Assembly: GCF_006540005.1 (NCBI RefSeq) | Contig: NZ_BJOC01000031.1 | Coordinates: 1 to 45,484, forward strand | Origin: Halomonas halmophila | GTDB taxonomy: Bacteria; Pseudomonadota; Gammaproteobacteria; Pseudomonadales; Halomonadaceae | Direction: 5' to 3' | DNA: 45,484 nt | Part shown: piece by piece, positions 26,363-35,953 of the stretch | Position numbering within the stretch: the first letter of the stretch is position 1 | Layout: each line of letters begins with the position of its first letter | Made by a program: the position numbers and the translations under genes | The notes under the pieces: generated by a model | Told to the model about the DNA's origin: nothing | The model's database searches: none | Seen by the model: the letters and a program-made list of their open reading frames with translations, nothing else

Positions 26363-28156
26363 ATGAACGCTGTTGTTCCTCCCCAATTGCGGCCCTACCA
26401 GCAGGCGGCGGTGACGCGCGTCGTCGAGCACTTTCGTGCCACGCATGACCCCGGGGTGGTGGTGCTGCCGACCGGCAGCGGCAAGTCGCTGGTGATCGCC
26501 GAACTGGCCAGGCTGGCACGTGGTCGCGTGCTGGTGCTGGCGCATGTGCGCGAACTGGTGGAGCAGAACCATGCCAAGTACGAAGCCTATGGGCTCGAGG
26601 CGGACATTTTCAGTGCCGGCCTGGGGCGAAAGCAGGCGGCGCGTCAGGTGGTGTTTGGCTCGGTTCAATCGGTCGTGCGTAATCTCGAGGCCTTCGATGA
26701 CTCGGCAACGGCTTTTTCGCTGCTGGTGATCGACGAGTGTCATCGCGTCTCGCTGGACGAGAACTCGAGCTATCGGCGCGTCATCGATGCGCTGAAGCGC
26801 TGTAACCCGAGCCTCAAGATACTCGGCCTGACGGCCACGCCCTACCGGCTGGGGCAGGGCTTCGTCTATCATCGCCACCATCATGGCATGGTGCGCGGTG
26901 ATGAAGACTGCTTCTTCCGCGACTGTGTCTTCGAGCAACCGCTGCGGCTGATGGTCAAGCAGGGCTATCTGGCCGAGCCGCGCCGCGTGGATGCGGCCGT
27001 GGCCCGCTATGACTTCTCGCGGCTGGCGCCGGGGGCGGGCGGTCGCTACCAGGAAGCCGAGCTGGATCAGGTGGTGGCCGGCAACCGCGCGACCCCGGCC
27101 ATCGTCGCCGAGGTCGTCACGGCCGCCGCCGAGCGCCGGGGCGTGATGCTGTTCGCCGCCACCGTGGCGCATGCCGAGGAAGTCCTGGGGTTGCTTCCGT
27201 CGGGCGAGGCGGCGCTGATCACCGGGGCCACACCGTCTGAAGAGCGCCAGGCGCATATCGCGGCCTTCAAGGCGCAGCGTCTCAAGTACCTGGTCAATGT
27301 CTCGGTGCTGACCACCGGCTTCGATGCGCCCCATGTCGACCTGATCGCGATCCTGCGACCCACCGAGTCGGTCGGGCTCTATCAGCAGATGATCGGTCGC
27401 GGCCTGCGCCTGGCCGAGGGCAAGCAGGACTGCCTGATTCTCGACTATGCCGGCAACCCCTGGGATCTGTATGCGCCCGAGGTGGGGAGCCCGCGGCCGG
27501 CGTCGGATACCGAACCGGTGCAGGTGCCGTGCCCGGCCTGTGAGCACGCCAACCTGTTCTGGGGGCGACGTGACGGCGAGCTGGTCATCGAGCATTTCGG
27601 GCGGCGTTGCCAGGGGCTGGTCGAGGATGACGACGGCCGCCGGCGGCAATGCGACTTTCGCTATCGCTTCAAGGAGTGCAAGGAGTGCGGTACCGAGAAT
27701 GATATCGCCGCGCGGCGTTGTCATGGCTGCCAGGCGATGCTGGTGGATGCCGACGACAAGCTGCGCGAGGCCCTGAAACTGCGCGATGCCATGGTGCTGC
27801 GCGTGACCGGCATGCAGCTCGAGGCCACGCACAACGGACGCGGCCTGCCACGCCTGAAGGTGACCTATCATGACGAGGACGGCGAGACGCTCAGCGAATG
27901 GTTCGCCCTGGAGAGCGCAGCCCAGCGTGGCGCCTTTGCGGCGGTATTCCTGCGCCGCCACCTGCGTGCGCCCGGCAGCGACTGGTGGCCGGGCAGCCCG
28001 ACCGAGGTGGTGGCGGAGCGTCGTCGCCTCAAGGCCCCGGACTTCGTCATCGGCCGCAAGGTCGGGCGTTACTGGCAGGTGCGCGACAAGCTCTTCGAGT
28101 ACGAGGGGCGCTATCGCACCGCCGCAGCCGCCGAGGCGGTGCATGGCTTACCTTGA
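26363..28156 (+). CDS. radD: RadD (YejH) superfamily 2 DNA helicase-like ATPase
   Basis: 597 residues, aligning end to end in motif order with E. coli RadD/YejH (586), a DNA-repair ATPase that interacts with SSB and stimulates RecA-mediated strand exchange. Visible are 'LRPYQQAAV' (Q-like motif), Walker A 'LPTGSGKS' (about 35-42), 'DECH' (124-127), 'LTATPYRLG', '[12 protein letters not shown]', '[13 protein letters not shown]' and the arginine-finger motif '[12 protein letters not shown]'. A C-terminal region with CxxC pairs ('CPAC', 'CKEC', 'CHGC') forms the zinc-binding part, and the end '[18 protein letters not shown]' is characteristic. The ATG at 26363 is placed 14 bases after a GAGG-like sequence. 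Confidence 0.95.
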   Translation: MNAVVPPQLRPYQQAAVTRVVEHFRATHDPGVVVLPTGSGKSLVIAELARLARGRVLVLAHVRELVEQNHAKYEAYGLEADIFSAGLGRKQAARQVVFGSVQSVVRNLEAFDDSATAFSLLVIDECHRVSLDENSSYRRVIDALKRCNPSLKILGLTATPYRLGQGFVYHRHHHGMVRGDEDCFFRDCVFEQPLRLMVKQGYLAEPRRVDAAVARYDFSRLAPGAGGRYQEAELDQVVAGNRATPAIVAEVVTAAAERRGVMLFAATVAHAEEVLGLLPSGEAALITGATPSEERQAHIAAFKAQRLKYLVNVSVLTTGFDAPHVDLIAILRPTESVGLYQQMIGRGLRLAEGKQDCLILDYAGNPWDLYAPEVGSPRPASDTEPVQVPCPACEHANLFWGRRDGELVIEHFGRRCQGLVEDDDGRRRQCDFRYRFKECKECGTENDIAARRCHGCQAMLVDADDKLREALKLRDAMVLRVTGMQLEATHNGRGLPRLKVTYHDEDGETLSEWFALESAAQRGAFAAVFLRRHLRAPGSDWWPGSPTEVVAERRRLKAPDFVIGRKVGRYWQVRDKLFEYEGRYRTAAAAEAVHGLP

Positions 28157-28242
28157 GGGGGGCGGTCTTGGTAGACTCTCCCCTTTGACGAGAGGCGCAC
28201 TCCCGCCCGGCTTCTCGTCCCCTGCAGGAGGCCAGGCCACGC

Positions 28243-29286
28243 GTGAGCGATACGCCAACGACCGCCGATGGTGAGACAGTCAGCCGCGACCCGGCGCCGT
28301 CGGATGCCGGCCCGGACGCCGTAACGAGCGCTGCCGAGCACAGCGCCGCGCAGCGGGCGGCGTCCCTCGGTCGGCTTTTCGATGAGCCGATCACCCAGCT
28401 TCCGGAGGATCTTTACATCCCGCCGGAAGCCTTGCGCGTGTTTCTCGAGGCCTTCGAAGGACCGCTCGACCTCCTGTTGTACCTGATTCGTCGCCAGAAC
28501 CTGGATATCCTGGCCATCGATGTGGCCAGCATCACGCATCAGTACATCGAATACGTGCAGTTGATGAAGGCCATGGAAATCGAGCTGGCCGGGGAGTACC
28601 TGCTGATGGCGGCCATGCTGGCGGAGATCAAGTCACGCACCTTGCTGCCGCGCCCGCCGAAACAGAACGAGGAGGACGAGGAAGAAGACCCGCGGGCCGA
28701 ATTGATCCGCCGGCTTCAGGAATACGAACGGCTCAAGAATGCCGCGGAATCCCTCGGGGATCTGCCGCGCCAGGGGCGTGACTGGTTTCCGGCCAGGGCC
28801 GCCTTGCCGCCGCTCGAATCACGGGTGATCCATCCGCATGTCGAGCTCGATGAGCTGCTGGGCGCGCTGGCCGGCATCCTGCGCCGGGCCGAGCTCAACC
28901 AGTCGCACCAGATCAGTCGCGAGGTGCTGTCCACCCGCGAGCGCATGCAGGTGATTCTGGGGCGCCTGAGTCATGAACATCACACTCCCTTCGAATCGCT
29001 GTTCAGCCTCGAGGAAGGGCGGGCCGGCGTGGTGGTGACCTTCATGGCGATCCTCGAGCTGGCCAAGGAAACGCTGATCGAGATCGTCCAGAATGCGCCC
29101 CTGTCTCCGATCCATGTGCGGGCCAGGGCGCAGACCGAGGCGGTCGAGGGCGACGAAGACTTCTACGCTGAGGGCGAGGAGGGAGAAAGTCCCTTTGCCG
29201 CCGAGGACGATGGGCAGGATGGCCCGGCGGATGACATGCCGCATGAGAGTGAGCCGCCGCAGGAAGAGGAGCAAGGCTCGGCATGA
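28243..29286 (+). CDS. scpA: Segregation and condensation protein A
   Basis: 347 residues with a GTG start behind AGGAGG. ScpA is the kleisin that bridges SMC heads and, with ScpB, forms the condensin that organises the nucleoid. The core starts near residue 60 ('FLEAFEGPLDLLLYLIRRQN', read to 'LDILAIDVASITHQYIEYV'), followed by 'LAGEYLLMAAMLAEIKSRTLLP', the acidic linker 'EEDEEEDPRAEL' and the C-terminal winged helix 'VVVTFMAILELAKETLIE'. An N-terminal extension of about 55 Ala/Asp-rich residues and an acidic tail of about 50 exceed the usual 250-residue length, in keeping with a halophile. The stop overlaps the scpB start (ATGA), showing translational coupling. Confidence 0.95.
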   Translation: MSDTPTTADGETVSRDPAPSDAGPDAVTSAAEHSAAQRAASLGRLFDEPITQLPEDLYIPPEALRVFLEAFEGPLDLLLYLIRRQNLDILAIDVASITHQYIEYVQLMKAMEIELAGEYLLMAAMLAEIKSRTLLPRPPKQNEEDEEEDPRAELIRRLQEYERLKNAAESLGDLPRQGRDWFPARAALPPLESRVIHPHVELDELLGALAGILRRAELNQSHQISREVLSTRERMQVILGRLSHEHHTPFESLFSLEEGRAGVVVTFMAILELAKETLIEIVQNAPLSPIHVRARAQTEAVEGDEDFYAEGEEGESPFAAEDDGQDGPADDMPHESEPPQEEEQGSA

Positions 29287-30266
29287 GTGCCATGGAATAT
29301 TCCGAGACCCCGCTGGACGAAATCCTCGAAGCGGCCCTGCTGGCGGCAGGCTCGCCCTTGCCACTGGAACGCCTCGAGGCCCTGTTCGATGATCAGGAGC
29401 GGCCGTCGCGCCGGGCCCTGCGCGAGTCGCTGGAGCGCGTCGAGTCGCGCCATGAACAGGGCGCCATGGAAATGCTGGAGACCGTCTCGGGGTATCAGCT
29501 GCGCATTCGGCCGCGCCTGTCGTCCTGGGTCTCGCGGCTCTGGGACGAGCGCCCGCAGCGCTATTCGCGGGCGCTGCTGGAAACGCTGGCCATGGTCGCC
29601 TATCGCCAGCCGGTCACGCGTGCCGATATCGAGGAAGTGCGGGGCGTCTCGGTCAGCGGCTCGATCATGCGCACCCTGTCCGATCGTGGCTGGGTGAGGG
29701 TGGTCGGGCATCGCGATGTGCCCGGTCGCCCGGCGGTCTATGCGACCACGCGTGCCTTCCTCGATGACTTCGGGCTGAAGACCCTGGATGAACTGCCGCC
29801 GATGCATGAGCTCAAGAGCTTCGGCGAGGAACAGGCCGGCCAGGACGACGCGCCGCCACCGCCCCAGGAGGCCTTGCTGGCGCAGGCGGATGAGCCGCTG
29901 GACGCACCGGACGACGCCGCGGCCGAGCAGGCCGGGGAGGGCGCTACAGACGAGACGGCCTCGGCGGATGACGCCGTGAGTCATGATCGCGATGCCACCG
30001 ACGCGACACGCCCTGATGAAGACGGGGCGCCGGCAGCCGAAGTGGCCGATGAGGCAGACGCCACCGCGTCCGCGGCAGCGACCGAGGACCCGGCATCGGC
30101 CGGGACAGCCGATGCCTCAGCAACACACGCCGGGACGGCGTCCGAGCGGATGAGCCCGAGCTTTGCCGATCTGGAAGCCCGGCTCTCCGAGCGTGCTCGA
30201 GGCCGCGTCGAGGATGACGCTGCCCCGGGGACGGAATCCACGACAAGTGAGACAGACGATGAGTAA
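29283..30266 (+). CDS. scpB: Segregation and condensation protein B
   Basis: 327 residues; the core of about 185 residues is the tandem winged-helix ScpB ('[21 protein letters not shown]', '[33 protein letters not shown]' in two parts, '[20 protein letters not shown]'). It dimerises and binds ScpA. The remaining 140 residues are an Ala/Asp/Glu/Thr low-complexity tail ending with a short helical '[15 protein letters not shown]', much longer than in E. coli-type relatives. It overlaps scpA by four bases and rluB by eight, so the three form one operon. Confidence 0.95.
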   Translation: MSAMEYSETPLDEILEAALLAAGSPLPLERLEALFDDQERPSRRALRESLERVESRHEQGAMEMLETVSGYQLRIRPRLSSWVSRLWDERPQRYSRALLETLAMVAYRQPVTRADIEEVRGVSVSGSIMRTLSDRGWVRVVGHRDVPGRPAVYATTRAFLDDFGLKTLDELPPMHELKSFGEEQAGQDDAPPPPQEALLAQADEPLDAPDDAAAEQAGEGATDETASADDAVSHDRDATDATRPDEDGAPAAEVADEADATASAAATEDPASAGTADASATHAGTASERMSPSFADLEARLSERARGRVEDDAAPGTESTTSETDDE

Positions 30267-31122
30267 CACCAGCGAGAAACTGCAGAAGGTGCTAGCCCGA
30301 GCAGGCCTGGGGTCGCGCCGCGAGATGGAAACGGCGATTGCCGATGGGCGCGTCAGAGTCAATGGCCAGGTCGCCACCCTGGGTGACCGCATCGAGCCGC
30401 ATGACCGGGTGGCGCTCGATGAGCGCCCGGTCACCCTGCGTTCGGCGGCGGAAGTCCCGCGTCGGGTCATCATGTACAACAAGCCCGAGGGCGAGCTCTG
30501 CACGCGCAAGGACCCGGAGGGTCGCCGCACGGTCTTCGACCGCCTGCCGCGTCTCAAGGGCGAACGCTGGATCGCCATCGGCCGCCTGGACATCAATACC
30601 AGTGGTCTGCTGCTGTTTACCACCGACGGTGAACTGGCCAATCGGCTGATGCACCCGGCGACGCAGATCGAGCGCGAGTACGCCGTGCGTGTCATGGGGG
30701 AAGTGACCAAAGGGCAGATCAAGGCCATGGCCGAGGGCGTCATGCTGGATGACGGTCCGGCGCGCTTTACCGATGTTCAGGAGTTCGGTGGCGAAGGGAT
30801 CAACACCTGGTTCCATGTGGTGATCATGGAGGGGCGCAACCGTGAGGTCAGGCGTCTCTGGGAGTCCCAGAACCTGACCGTCAGCCGCCTCAAGCGGGTG
30901 CGTTACGGCAATATCTTCCTCGACAAGCGCACCAAGGCCGGCGAGTGGATCGAGCTCGGTCAGGACGAGATCGACGACCTGGCCGCTCAGGCAGGCCTGG
31001 AGTCGCGCCGGGTACCGGAGCTGACGCCGGACGAGAAAAACCGCTGGAGTCGCGACAAGAACAAGCGGCGTCCAGTGCAGGGGGTGCGCAAGCCCAAGGC
31101 ACCCAGGAATCGTGGCCACTGA
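30259..31122 (+). CDS. rluB: 23S rRNA pseudouridine(2605) synthase
   Basis: 287 residues from ATG 30259, which overlaps the scpB stop by eight bases. An N-terminal S4 domain ('[19 protein letters not shown]...GRVRVNG') is followed by the RluB/RsuA catalytic domain: '[19 protein letters not shown]', '[17 protein letters not shown]' with the catalytic Asp, 'REYAVRV', '[20 protein letters not shown]' split across 836-aligned residues near 190-210. The basic tail is rich in Lys and Arg ('[18 protein letters not shown]'). It isomerises uridine 2605 of 23S rRNA; RluE/RluF-type enzymes are less likely given the scpAB context, which is conserved for rluB. Confidence 0.92.
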   Translation: MSNTSEKLQKVLARAGLGSRREMETAIADGRVRVNGQVATLGDRIEPHDRVALDERPVTLRSAAEVPRRVIMYNKPEGELCTRKDPEGRRTVFDRLPRLKGERWIAIGRLDINTSGLLLFTTDGELANRLMHPATQIEREYAVRVMGEVTKGQIKAMAEGVMLDDGPARFTDVQEFGGEGINTWFHVVIMEGRNREVRRLWESQNLTVSRLKRVRYGNIFLDKRTKAGEWIELGQDEIDDLAAQAGLESRRVPELTPDEKNRWSRDKNKRRPVQGVRKPKAPRNRGH

Positions 31123-31209
31123 GGGGCGTCAGTCTGCCGATCATGAGCAGGGCGGATAACCCGCCGGGACCGGGCAAGGCGGATTCTCGTGCCGAGCATG
31201 AAAAAACGC

Positions 31210-31238
31210 TTGCCACCGAAGGGGGTTATCCGTATTAT
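31210..31238 (+). promoter_or_regulatory. Sigma-70-type promoter for the tRNA-Lys pair
   Basis: TTGCCA (31210-31215), a 17-base spacer and TATTAT (31233-31238), 16 bases before the first tRNA-Lys. Both hexamers are close to consensus and the spacing is optimal. Confidence 0.75.
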
Positions 31239-31254
31239 GTGCACCCGTTCGGCA

Positions 31255-31330
31255 GGGTCGTTAGCTCAGTTGGCAGAGCAGTTGGCTTTTAACCAATTGG
31301 TCGTAGGTTCGAATCCTACACGACCCACCA
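31255..31330 (+). tRNA. tRNA-Lys (anticodon TTT), copy 1
   Basis: A 76-base cloverleaf with encoded CCA. The acceptor GGGTCGT pairs with ACGACCC, the D-arm is GCTCAGTTGGCAGAGC, and the anticodon loop CTTTTAA (anticodon TTT) sits on a TTGG/CCAA stem. Confidence 0.97.
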
Positions 31331-31362
31331 TCCGAACCTGTGCCTGGCCGTCAAGGTCATGC

Positions 31363-31438
31363 GGGTCGTTAGCTCAGTTGGCAGAGCAGTTGGCTTTTAA
31401 CCAATTGGTCGTAGGTTCGAATCCTACACGACCCACCA
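31363..31438 (+). tRNA. tRNA-Lys (anticodon TTT), copy 2
   Basis: Identical in all 76 bases to copy 1, 32 bases downstream, and probably cotranscribed from the same promoter. Confidence 0.97.
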
Positions 31439-31445
31439 GATTCCG

Positions 31446-31481
31446 CGCCCCCGTCTCCCCGGAGACGGGGGCGTTCTGTTT
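31446..31481 (+). terminator. Terminator of the tRNA-Lys pair
   Basis: CGCCCCCGTCT pairs with AGACGGGGGCG around CCCCGG, followed by TTCTGTTT, eight bases after the second tRNA. Confidence 0.8.
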
Positions 31482-31744
31482 GTACGCGCGCCAGCGGCAT
31501 CGGGCGGGCGCCGCGCCCGCCCCGGGCAGGCTTGCAACCTGGGCGTCGGGGCGTCATCATCAAACAACGTCATTCAGCGGGCAGCCGACATCGCCGAGCG
31601 CGAGCCGCATGCCCCGGACGCGGGTCGACCACCGCGATAGACGCATTGGTTGGCCCTCTGGTGTGTCGCGCCGTGCGGAGCGCACGTAGCCCGGCACCTG
31701 GTGTAACGCAGGGGGAGCCCCTGCTGGTCACAGTGGTAGACACG

Positions 31745-32773
31745 ATGACGATCATGACTTCCCGTGCCGAGCTGCGCGATCAGCTGGCACGCAGCTATTG
31801 CCCGACACGTATCCCCGCCGAGGACGAAGCGCGCGTCGAAGAAATCAAGCGCCTGCTCGAGGACAACAACGCTGTCCTGGTGGCGCATTATTATACCGAC
31901 GACGCCATTCAGCAGCTGGCCGAGGAAACCGGTGGCTGCGTGGCGGATTCCCTGGAAATGGCCCGCTTCGGTGCGCGCCACCCGGCCGATACCTTGGTGG
32001 TGGCCGGGGTGCGCTTCATGGGCGAGACCGCCAAGATCCTGTCCCCCGAAAAGCGCGTGCTGATGCCGACCCTGGAGGCGACCTGTTCGCTGGATGTCGG
32101 CTGCCCGGCGGATGAGTTCGCGGCCTTCTGCGATGCCCATCCCGATCGCACCGTGGTGGTCTACGCCAACACCTCGGCGGCGGTGAAGGCGCGTGCCGAC
32201 TGGGTGGTGACCTCCTCGATCGCCGTGGATGTCATCGAGCACCTTCAGGCCAGGGGCGAGAAGATCCTCTGGGCTCCCGACAAGCACCTGGGCAGCTATA
32301 TCCAGCGCCGCACCGGAGCCGACATGCTGCTCTGGGACGGTGCCTGCATCGTGCACGAGGAGTTCAAGGCCAAGGGCGTCGAGGATCTCAAGGGGCTCTA
32401 CCCGGAAGCGGCCGTGCTGGTGCATCCCGAGTCGCCGGAACCGGTGGTCGAGCTGGCCGATGTGACGGGCTCCACCTCCCAGCTGATCAAGGCGGCCAAG
32501 GAGCTGCCCCAGCAGGAGCTGATCGTGGCCACCGACCGCGGTATCTTCTTCAAGATGCAGCAGGCGGTGCCCGACAAGACGCTCTTCGAGGCGCCCACGG
32601 CGGGCGATGGCGCGACCTGCAAGAGCTGCGCCCACTGCCCGTGGATGGCGATGAACGCGCTGGACAACCTGGCCGGTGCCCTGCGCCATGCCAGCGGCGA
32701 GATCCGCGTCGATGAAGCCCTGCGTCTGCGGGCCCTCAAGCCGCTGGAGCGCATGCTCAACTTCAACGCCTGA
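31745..32773 (+). CDS. nadA: Quinolinate synthase
   Basis: 342 residues. It condenses iminoaspartate with dihydroxyacetone phosphate to quinolinate in NAD synthesis, using a [4Fe-4S] cluster. Visible are '[20 protein letters not shown]', '[20 protein letters not shown]' and the three cluster cysteines of the family, Cys114 in '[10 protein letters not shown]', Cys201 in '[10 protein letters not shown]' and Cys298 in '[13 protein letters not shown]'. The ATG at 31745 is chosen for its fit to the family N-terminus; an in-frame GTG at 31733 and an ATG at 31754 are alternatives, because no clear ribosome-binding site decides. A CAGGGG-GAG-CCCCTG hairpin lies at 31709-31723. It is monocistronic and ends with a terminator. 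Confidence 0.95.
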   Translation: MTIMTSRAELRDQLARSYCPTRIPAEDEARVEEIKRLLEDNNAVLVAHYYTDDAIQQLAEETGGCVADSLEMARFGARHPADTLVVAGVRFMGETAKILSPEKRVLMPTLEATCSLDVGCPADEFAAFCDAHPDRTVVVYANTSAAVKARADWVVTSSIAVDVIEHLQARGEKILWAPDKHLGSYIQRRTGADMLLWDGACIVHEEFKAKGVEDLKGLYPEAAVLVHPESPEPVVELADVTGSTSQLIKAAKELPQQELIVATDRGIFFKMQQAVPDKTLFEAPTAGDGATCKSCAHCPWMAMNALDNLAGALRHASGEIRVDEALRLRALKPLERMLNFNA

Positions 32774-32846
32774 GGCTCACCAGCGCCGACAGGGGTGTGG
32801 TACGTTATCTGACACGGCCCGACTGACGTTTTTGGTTTCGATGACG

Positions 32847-32879
32847 CCGGCCGCTGATGCGGCCGGTGCCTTTTCTTTG
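32847..32879 (+). terminator. Terminator of nadA
   Basis: CCGGCCGC-TGAT-GCGGCCGG hairpin (32847-32866) followed by TTTTCTTT. It lies between nadA and the oxidoreductase gene. Confidence 0.8.
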
Positions 32880-32898
32880 TTGTTCAGGACGCCTCGTT

Positions 32899-33999
32899 AT
32901 GAAGACGCAGACCCTCAATGTTGGCCTGGTCGGCTTCGGCATGGCCGGCAGGACCTTTCATGCGCCCCTGGTCGCGGCAGCGCCTTGGCTGGAGCTGTCC
33001 GCCGTGGTCAGCGGTGACGCCGCCAAGGTGCAGGCGGTCTACCCCGGGATGACGGTGCATGACAGGTCCCAGACCTTGTTTGCCGACCCGGAAATCGACC
33101 TGGTGGTGATCGCGACCCCCAACGAATGGCACTTTCCGCTGGCCAAGGCGGCGCTGGCGGCGGGCAAGCATGTGGTGGTCGACAAGCCCATGGCGGTGTC
33201 GCTGGCCGAGGCTCGCCAGCTGAAAACGCTCGCCGAGAATGCCCAGCGGCTGTTGAGCGTCTTCCACAATCGCCGCTGGGACAATGACTTCCTGACGCTC
33301 AAGGCCCTCTTCGAGCGCGGCGATCTGGGCCGTATCACGGCGCTGGAATCGCGCTTCGACCGTTTCCGCCCGCATGTCGGCGATCGCTGGCGCGAGCACC
33401 ACAGGCCCGGCAGTGGGGTCTGGTTCGACCTGGGGCCGCATCTGCTGGATCAGGCCCGCGAGCTGTTCGGCATGCCGCGCGCCATCCTGCTGGAGCTCTC
33501 CAACGCGCGGGACGGGGCCGAGATCGACGACGATTTTCTCGCCGTGCTGGATTACGACGCAGGTCCGCGTGTCACGCTGAGCGCCAGTTCGCTGATTGCC
33601 GAGCCGACACCGCGTTTCGCGGTGCATGGCACCCGCGGCAGCTTCACCAAGTACGGACTCGATCCCCAGGAAGACTGGCTCAAGGCGGGGGCGATACCGG
33701 AGCCCGGCTGGGGCGTGGATGAGACGCCGGCCCGCCTGATGCTCGATGAAGGGCAGGGCGAGGAGATCGACCTGGTGCGCCATGAGCTGCCCTGTGAGGC
33801 CGGTGATTATCGCGCCTACTATGACGCCATCGCCGAGACCCTGTTGCATGGCACGCCGCCCCCGGTCACGGCCGAGAGTGCCCTGGACACCATGGCGCTG
33901 CTCGAGGCCGGGCTGGACAGCTATCGCCAGGGGCGCTGGGTCAAGCTCAAGGAAGGTAACGGCGCGCGCCGCCGCCTGCTTCACGGCAAGGGCGAGTGA
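32899..33999 (+). CDS. Gfo/Idh/MocA-family NAD(P)-dependent oxidoreductase
   Basis: 366 residues. The N-terminal Rossmann fold has 'VGLVGFGMAGRTFHAPL' and the conserved 'EKP'-type loop as 'VVVDKPMAV' (around residue 95). The C-terminal alpha/beta domain has 'SVFHNRRWDNDFLTLK', 'GSGVWFDLGPHLLDQARELFG' split at the His, and 'FAVHGTRGSFTKYGLDPQE'. These motifs are close to E. coli YdgJ and similar dehydrogenases of unknown sugar or cyclitol substrate. I chose ATG 32899, where family similarity begins, rather than the upstream in-frame ATG at 32857, which lies inside the nadA terminator. No sugar transport or catabolic genes are adjacent, so the substrate cannot be inferred. Confidence 0.85.
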   Translation: MKTQTLNVGLVGFGMAGRTFHAPLVAAAPWLELSAVVSGDAAKVQAVYPGMTVHDRSQTLFADPEIDLVVIATPNEWHFPLAKAALAAGKHVVVDKPMAVSLAEARQLKTLAENAQRLLSVFHNRRWDNDFLTLKALFERGDLGRITALESRFDRFRPHVGDRWREHHRPGSGVWFDLGPHLLDQARELFGMPRAILLELSNARDGAEIDDDFLAVLDYDAGPRVTLSASSLIAEPTPRFAVHGTRGSFTKYGLDPQEDWLKAGAIPEPGWGVDETPARLMLDEGQGEEIDLVRHELPCEAGDYRAYYDAIAETLLHGTPPPVTAESALDTMALLEAGLDSYRQGRWVKLKEGNGARRRLLHGKGE

Positions 34000-34036
34000 T
34001 GCCCGAGCGTCCCCGGCGGTTCGCTCGGGGACGCGC

Positions 34037-34618
34037 TCACCACAGCAGGGAGGTGCTCGGCTCGGCGCGCAGCTTGTCGCGGGCAATGAACAGCGCGGCA
34101 ATGGCGCGGGCTTCATGAAAGTCTTCGCGTGCCAACAGCGCGCCGATGTCGTCGAGGGCATGCGTCTCGACGATCAGTGGCTCGGGTTCGTCACCGGGCA
34201 GGCGTTTGGGGTAGAGGTCGCTGGCGAGGATCACCTGCATGCGGTGGCGCATGTAATTGGGGGCCAGGCTCAGCTCCACCAGTGGCTCGAGGCGGTGCGC
34301 GCCGAAGCCGCATTCCTCCATCAACTCCCGGTTGGCGGCGGTGATGATATCTTCCCCGGGGTCGACCAGCCCCTTGGGCAGGGTCAGGGCATAATCTTCC
34401 AGGCCGGCCGCGTACTCGCGGATCAGGAGCACATGCTCCGGGTCGGGCATGGCGACGATCATCACGGCACCGCTGGCATTGGCATTGCCGCCCAGGCGCT
34501 CGAAAGTGCGCTCGGCGCCATTGGCAAAGCGCAACTCCATTTCCTCGATGCGGAACAGGCGGCTGGATGCCAGGTCGCGGCGTGCCAGTACACGGGGTTT
34601 GTCGAGAGGTTCGCTCAT
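34037..34618 (-). CDS. nudE: ADP compounds hydrolase (Nudix)
   Basis: 193 residues from ATG 34618, behind a CTGGAG ribosome-binding site. The Nudix box is visible from 'GLVDPGEDIITAANRELMEE' to 'CGFG' (residues about 85-107). The N-terminal 'SRLFRIEEMELRFANG', 'VLLIREYAAGLEDYALTLPKG' (in two parts) and the C-terminal 'DFHEARAIAALFIARD' match E. coli NudE, which hydrolyses ADP-ribose, NADH and Ap3A-like compounds to nucleoside monophosphates. It is divergent from yrfG, the same neighbourhood as in E. coli (nudE, yrfG, hslR, hslO, pckA), which supports the call. Confidence 0.92.
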   Translation of the reverse strand: MSEPLDKPRVLARRDLASSRLFRIEEMELRFANGAERTFERLGGNANASGAVMIVAMPDPEHVLLIREYAAGLEDYALTLPKGLVDPGEDIITAANRELMEECGFGAHRLEPLVELSLAPNYMRHRMQVILASDLYPKRLPGDEPEPLIVETHALDDIGALLAREDFHEARAIAALFIARDKLRAEPSTSLLW

Positions 34619-34734
34619 GCGGTCTCCAGTCAAGGGCGAGGCGGGCCTGCTGAAATGCGTCCCTGTTGTCTATTGGTTACACTACCACGTCTGTTAAGCC
34701 CACGAGACGCTACCGCGCCGCCCGCGAGGATTCC

Positions 34735-35415
34735 ATGATTGACTGGCGTGCCATTGATACCGTCCTGCTGGACATGGACGGGACCCTGCTGGACCTGCAC
34801 TTCGACAGCCACTTCTGGCTGGAACACCTGCCGCGCCGTTATGTGGAGCTGCATCGCCTGGATGATGCGACCCAGGAAGAGGTGCGTGCCCGTATCATTC
34901 GCGAACAGGGTAGCCTGGACTGGTACAGCCTGGCCTACTGGCGCCGTGAGCTCGGCGTCGACATCGTCGCCCTGAAGCGCGAGGTTCAGCACCTGATCGG
35001 CCTGCGCAGTGATGCGCTGGACTTCCTGAACTGGCTCAAGCAGGCCCATCCGCGTGTCGTGCTGGCGACCAACGCGGATCGCGAGAGCCTGGAGCTGAAG
35101 TTGCCGCTGACCGGCCTGGAAGCGTATCTGGATGCGGTCGTGTCCTCCGCGGATGTCGGGGCGCCCAAGGAAGAGCAGGCGTTCTGGTGGGCTCTCCAGG
35201 AAATCGAACCCTTCGATCCGGAACGAACGCTGTTCATCGATGACAACCCTTCGGTGCTGGAAAGCGCCCGCGAGTTCGGCATTCGCCACTTGCTGGGCAT
35301 TCTTCAGCCCGACAGCCGGCGCCCGGAGCGTCGGATCGAGTCGTTCATCGCCCTGGACCGCTTCGCCCGGCTGTTGCCGCAGGACTTGCCGCCGCAGGAG
35401 GATCCCCATGGATAA
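34735..35415 (+). CDS. yrfG: GMP/IMP nucleotidase YrfG (HAD superfamily)
   Basis: 226 residues from ATG 34735, behind GAGG. HAD motifs are visible: motif I 'VLLDMDGTLLDLHFD' (Asp13 and Asp15 region), motif II 'LATNAD', motif III Lys in 'GAPKEEQAFW', and motif IV 'LFIDDNPSVLESA'. The family dephosphorylates purine nucleotides. Its stop overlaps the hslR start by eight bases, so the two are translationally coupled. Confidence 0.92.
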   Translation: MIDWRAIDTVLLDMDGTLLDLHFDSHFWLEHLPRRYVELHRLDDATQEEVRARIIREQGSLDWYSLAYWRRELGVDIVALKREVQHLIGLRSDALDFLNWLKQAHPRVVLATNADRESLELKLPLTGLEAYLDAVVSSADVGAPKEEQAFWWALQEIEPFDPERTLFIDDNPSVLESAREFGIRHLLGILQPDSRRPERRIESFIALDRFARLLPQDLPPQEDPHG

Positions 35416-35788
35416 CGTCAGGCTGGATAAATGGTTATGGGCGGCGCGTTTCTTCAAGACGCGAGCCCTGGCCAAGAAGGCCATTGAAGGAGGCAAGGTC
35501 CACTACAACGGTGGACGAGCCAGGACCAGCAAGCATGTCGAGGTGGGGGCCCTGATTCGTGTGCCTCAGGGCTGGGACACCATGGAAGTCGAGGTGCTGG
35601 CGCTCTCCGAGCAGCGTCGCGGTGCGCCGGAAGCCCGCGAGCTGTACCAGGAAACCGCGGAGAGTGACAAACGCCGCCGCACCGAAGCCGAACAGCGACG
35701 CCAGGCCAAGCAGGTCATGCAGCACCCCTTCAAACGCCCCGACAAACGCGACCGGCGCGAAATCAAACGGTTCATGCGCGGGGAGTAA
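35408..35788 (+). CDS. hslR: Heat shock protein 15, ribosome-associated
   Basis: 126 residues. The S4 RNA-binding domain covers the first 60 ('VRLDKWLWAARFFKTRALAK', 'AIEGGKVHYNGGRARTSKHV'), followed by a highly basic tail ('RRRTEAEQRRQAKQ', 'RPDKRDRREIKRFMRG'). Hsp15 binds free 50S subunits carrying a blocked nascent chain and returns them to translation. The ATG at 35408 lies inside the end of yrfG. Confidence 0.94.
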   Translation: MDNVRLDKWLWAARFFKTRALAKKAIEGGKVHYNGGRARTSKHVEVGALIRVPQGWDTMEVEVLALSEQRRGAPEARELYQETAESDKRRRTEAEQRRQAKQVMQHPFKRPDKRDRREIKRFMRGE

Positions 35789-35790
35789 TG

Positions 35791-35833
35791 ACGTAAGGGA
35801 AAAGAGGTAAGGGGTAAGGGGTAAGGAGCAAGG
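35791..35833 (+). repeat. Degenerate GTAAGGGG tandem tract
   Basis: Successive units GTAAGGG, GGTAAGGG, GTAAGGG, GTAAGGA and GCAAGGG form a G-rich, telomere-like tract between hslR and hslO. Six G-runs of two to four could form a quadruplex on the coding strand. Confidence 0.7.
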
Positions 35834-35867
35834 GTGTGGCGCTGGTGCAGATCGCATATGTCCACCG

Positions 35868-35903
35868 CTTTCTTCTTCCTTCTTCCGTCTTCCTTCTTTG
35901 CCC
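35868..35903 (-). repeat. Polypurine GAAGAAGGAAGA element (hslR-hslO spacer)
   Basis: On the minus strand AAAGAAGGAAGACGGAAGAA is followed by GGAAGAAGAAAG. It shares the GAAGAAGGAAGA word with the element at 41478-41561, but lacks that element's GGCGCTTCGCGCC hairpin. Confidence 0.5.
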
Positions 35904-35953
35904 CTGCCGTGCACTTTCCCGCTGACCTCTCAACCCAATTCCAGGCAGTACTC

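Noticed and set aside
31129..31254. Small gene between rluB and tRNA-Lys
   Set aside because: Frames here run into the tRNA genes and lack family similarity; the interval is explained by the tRNA promoter.
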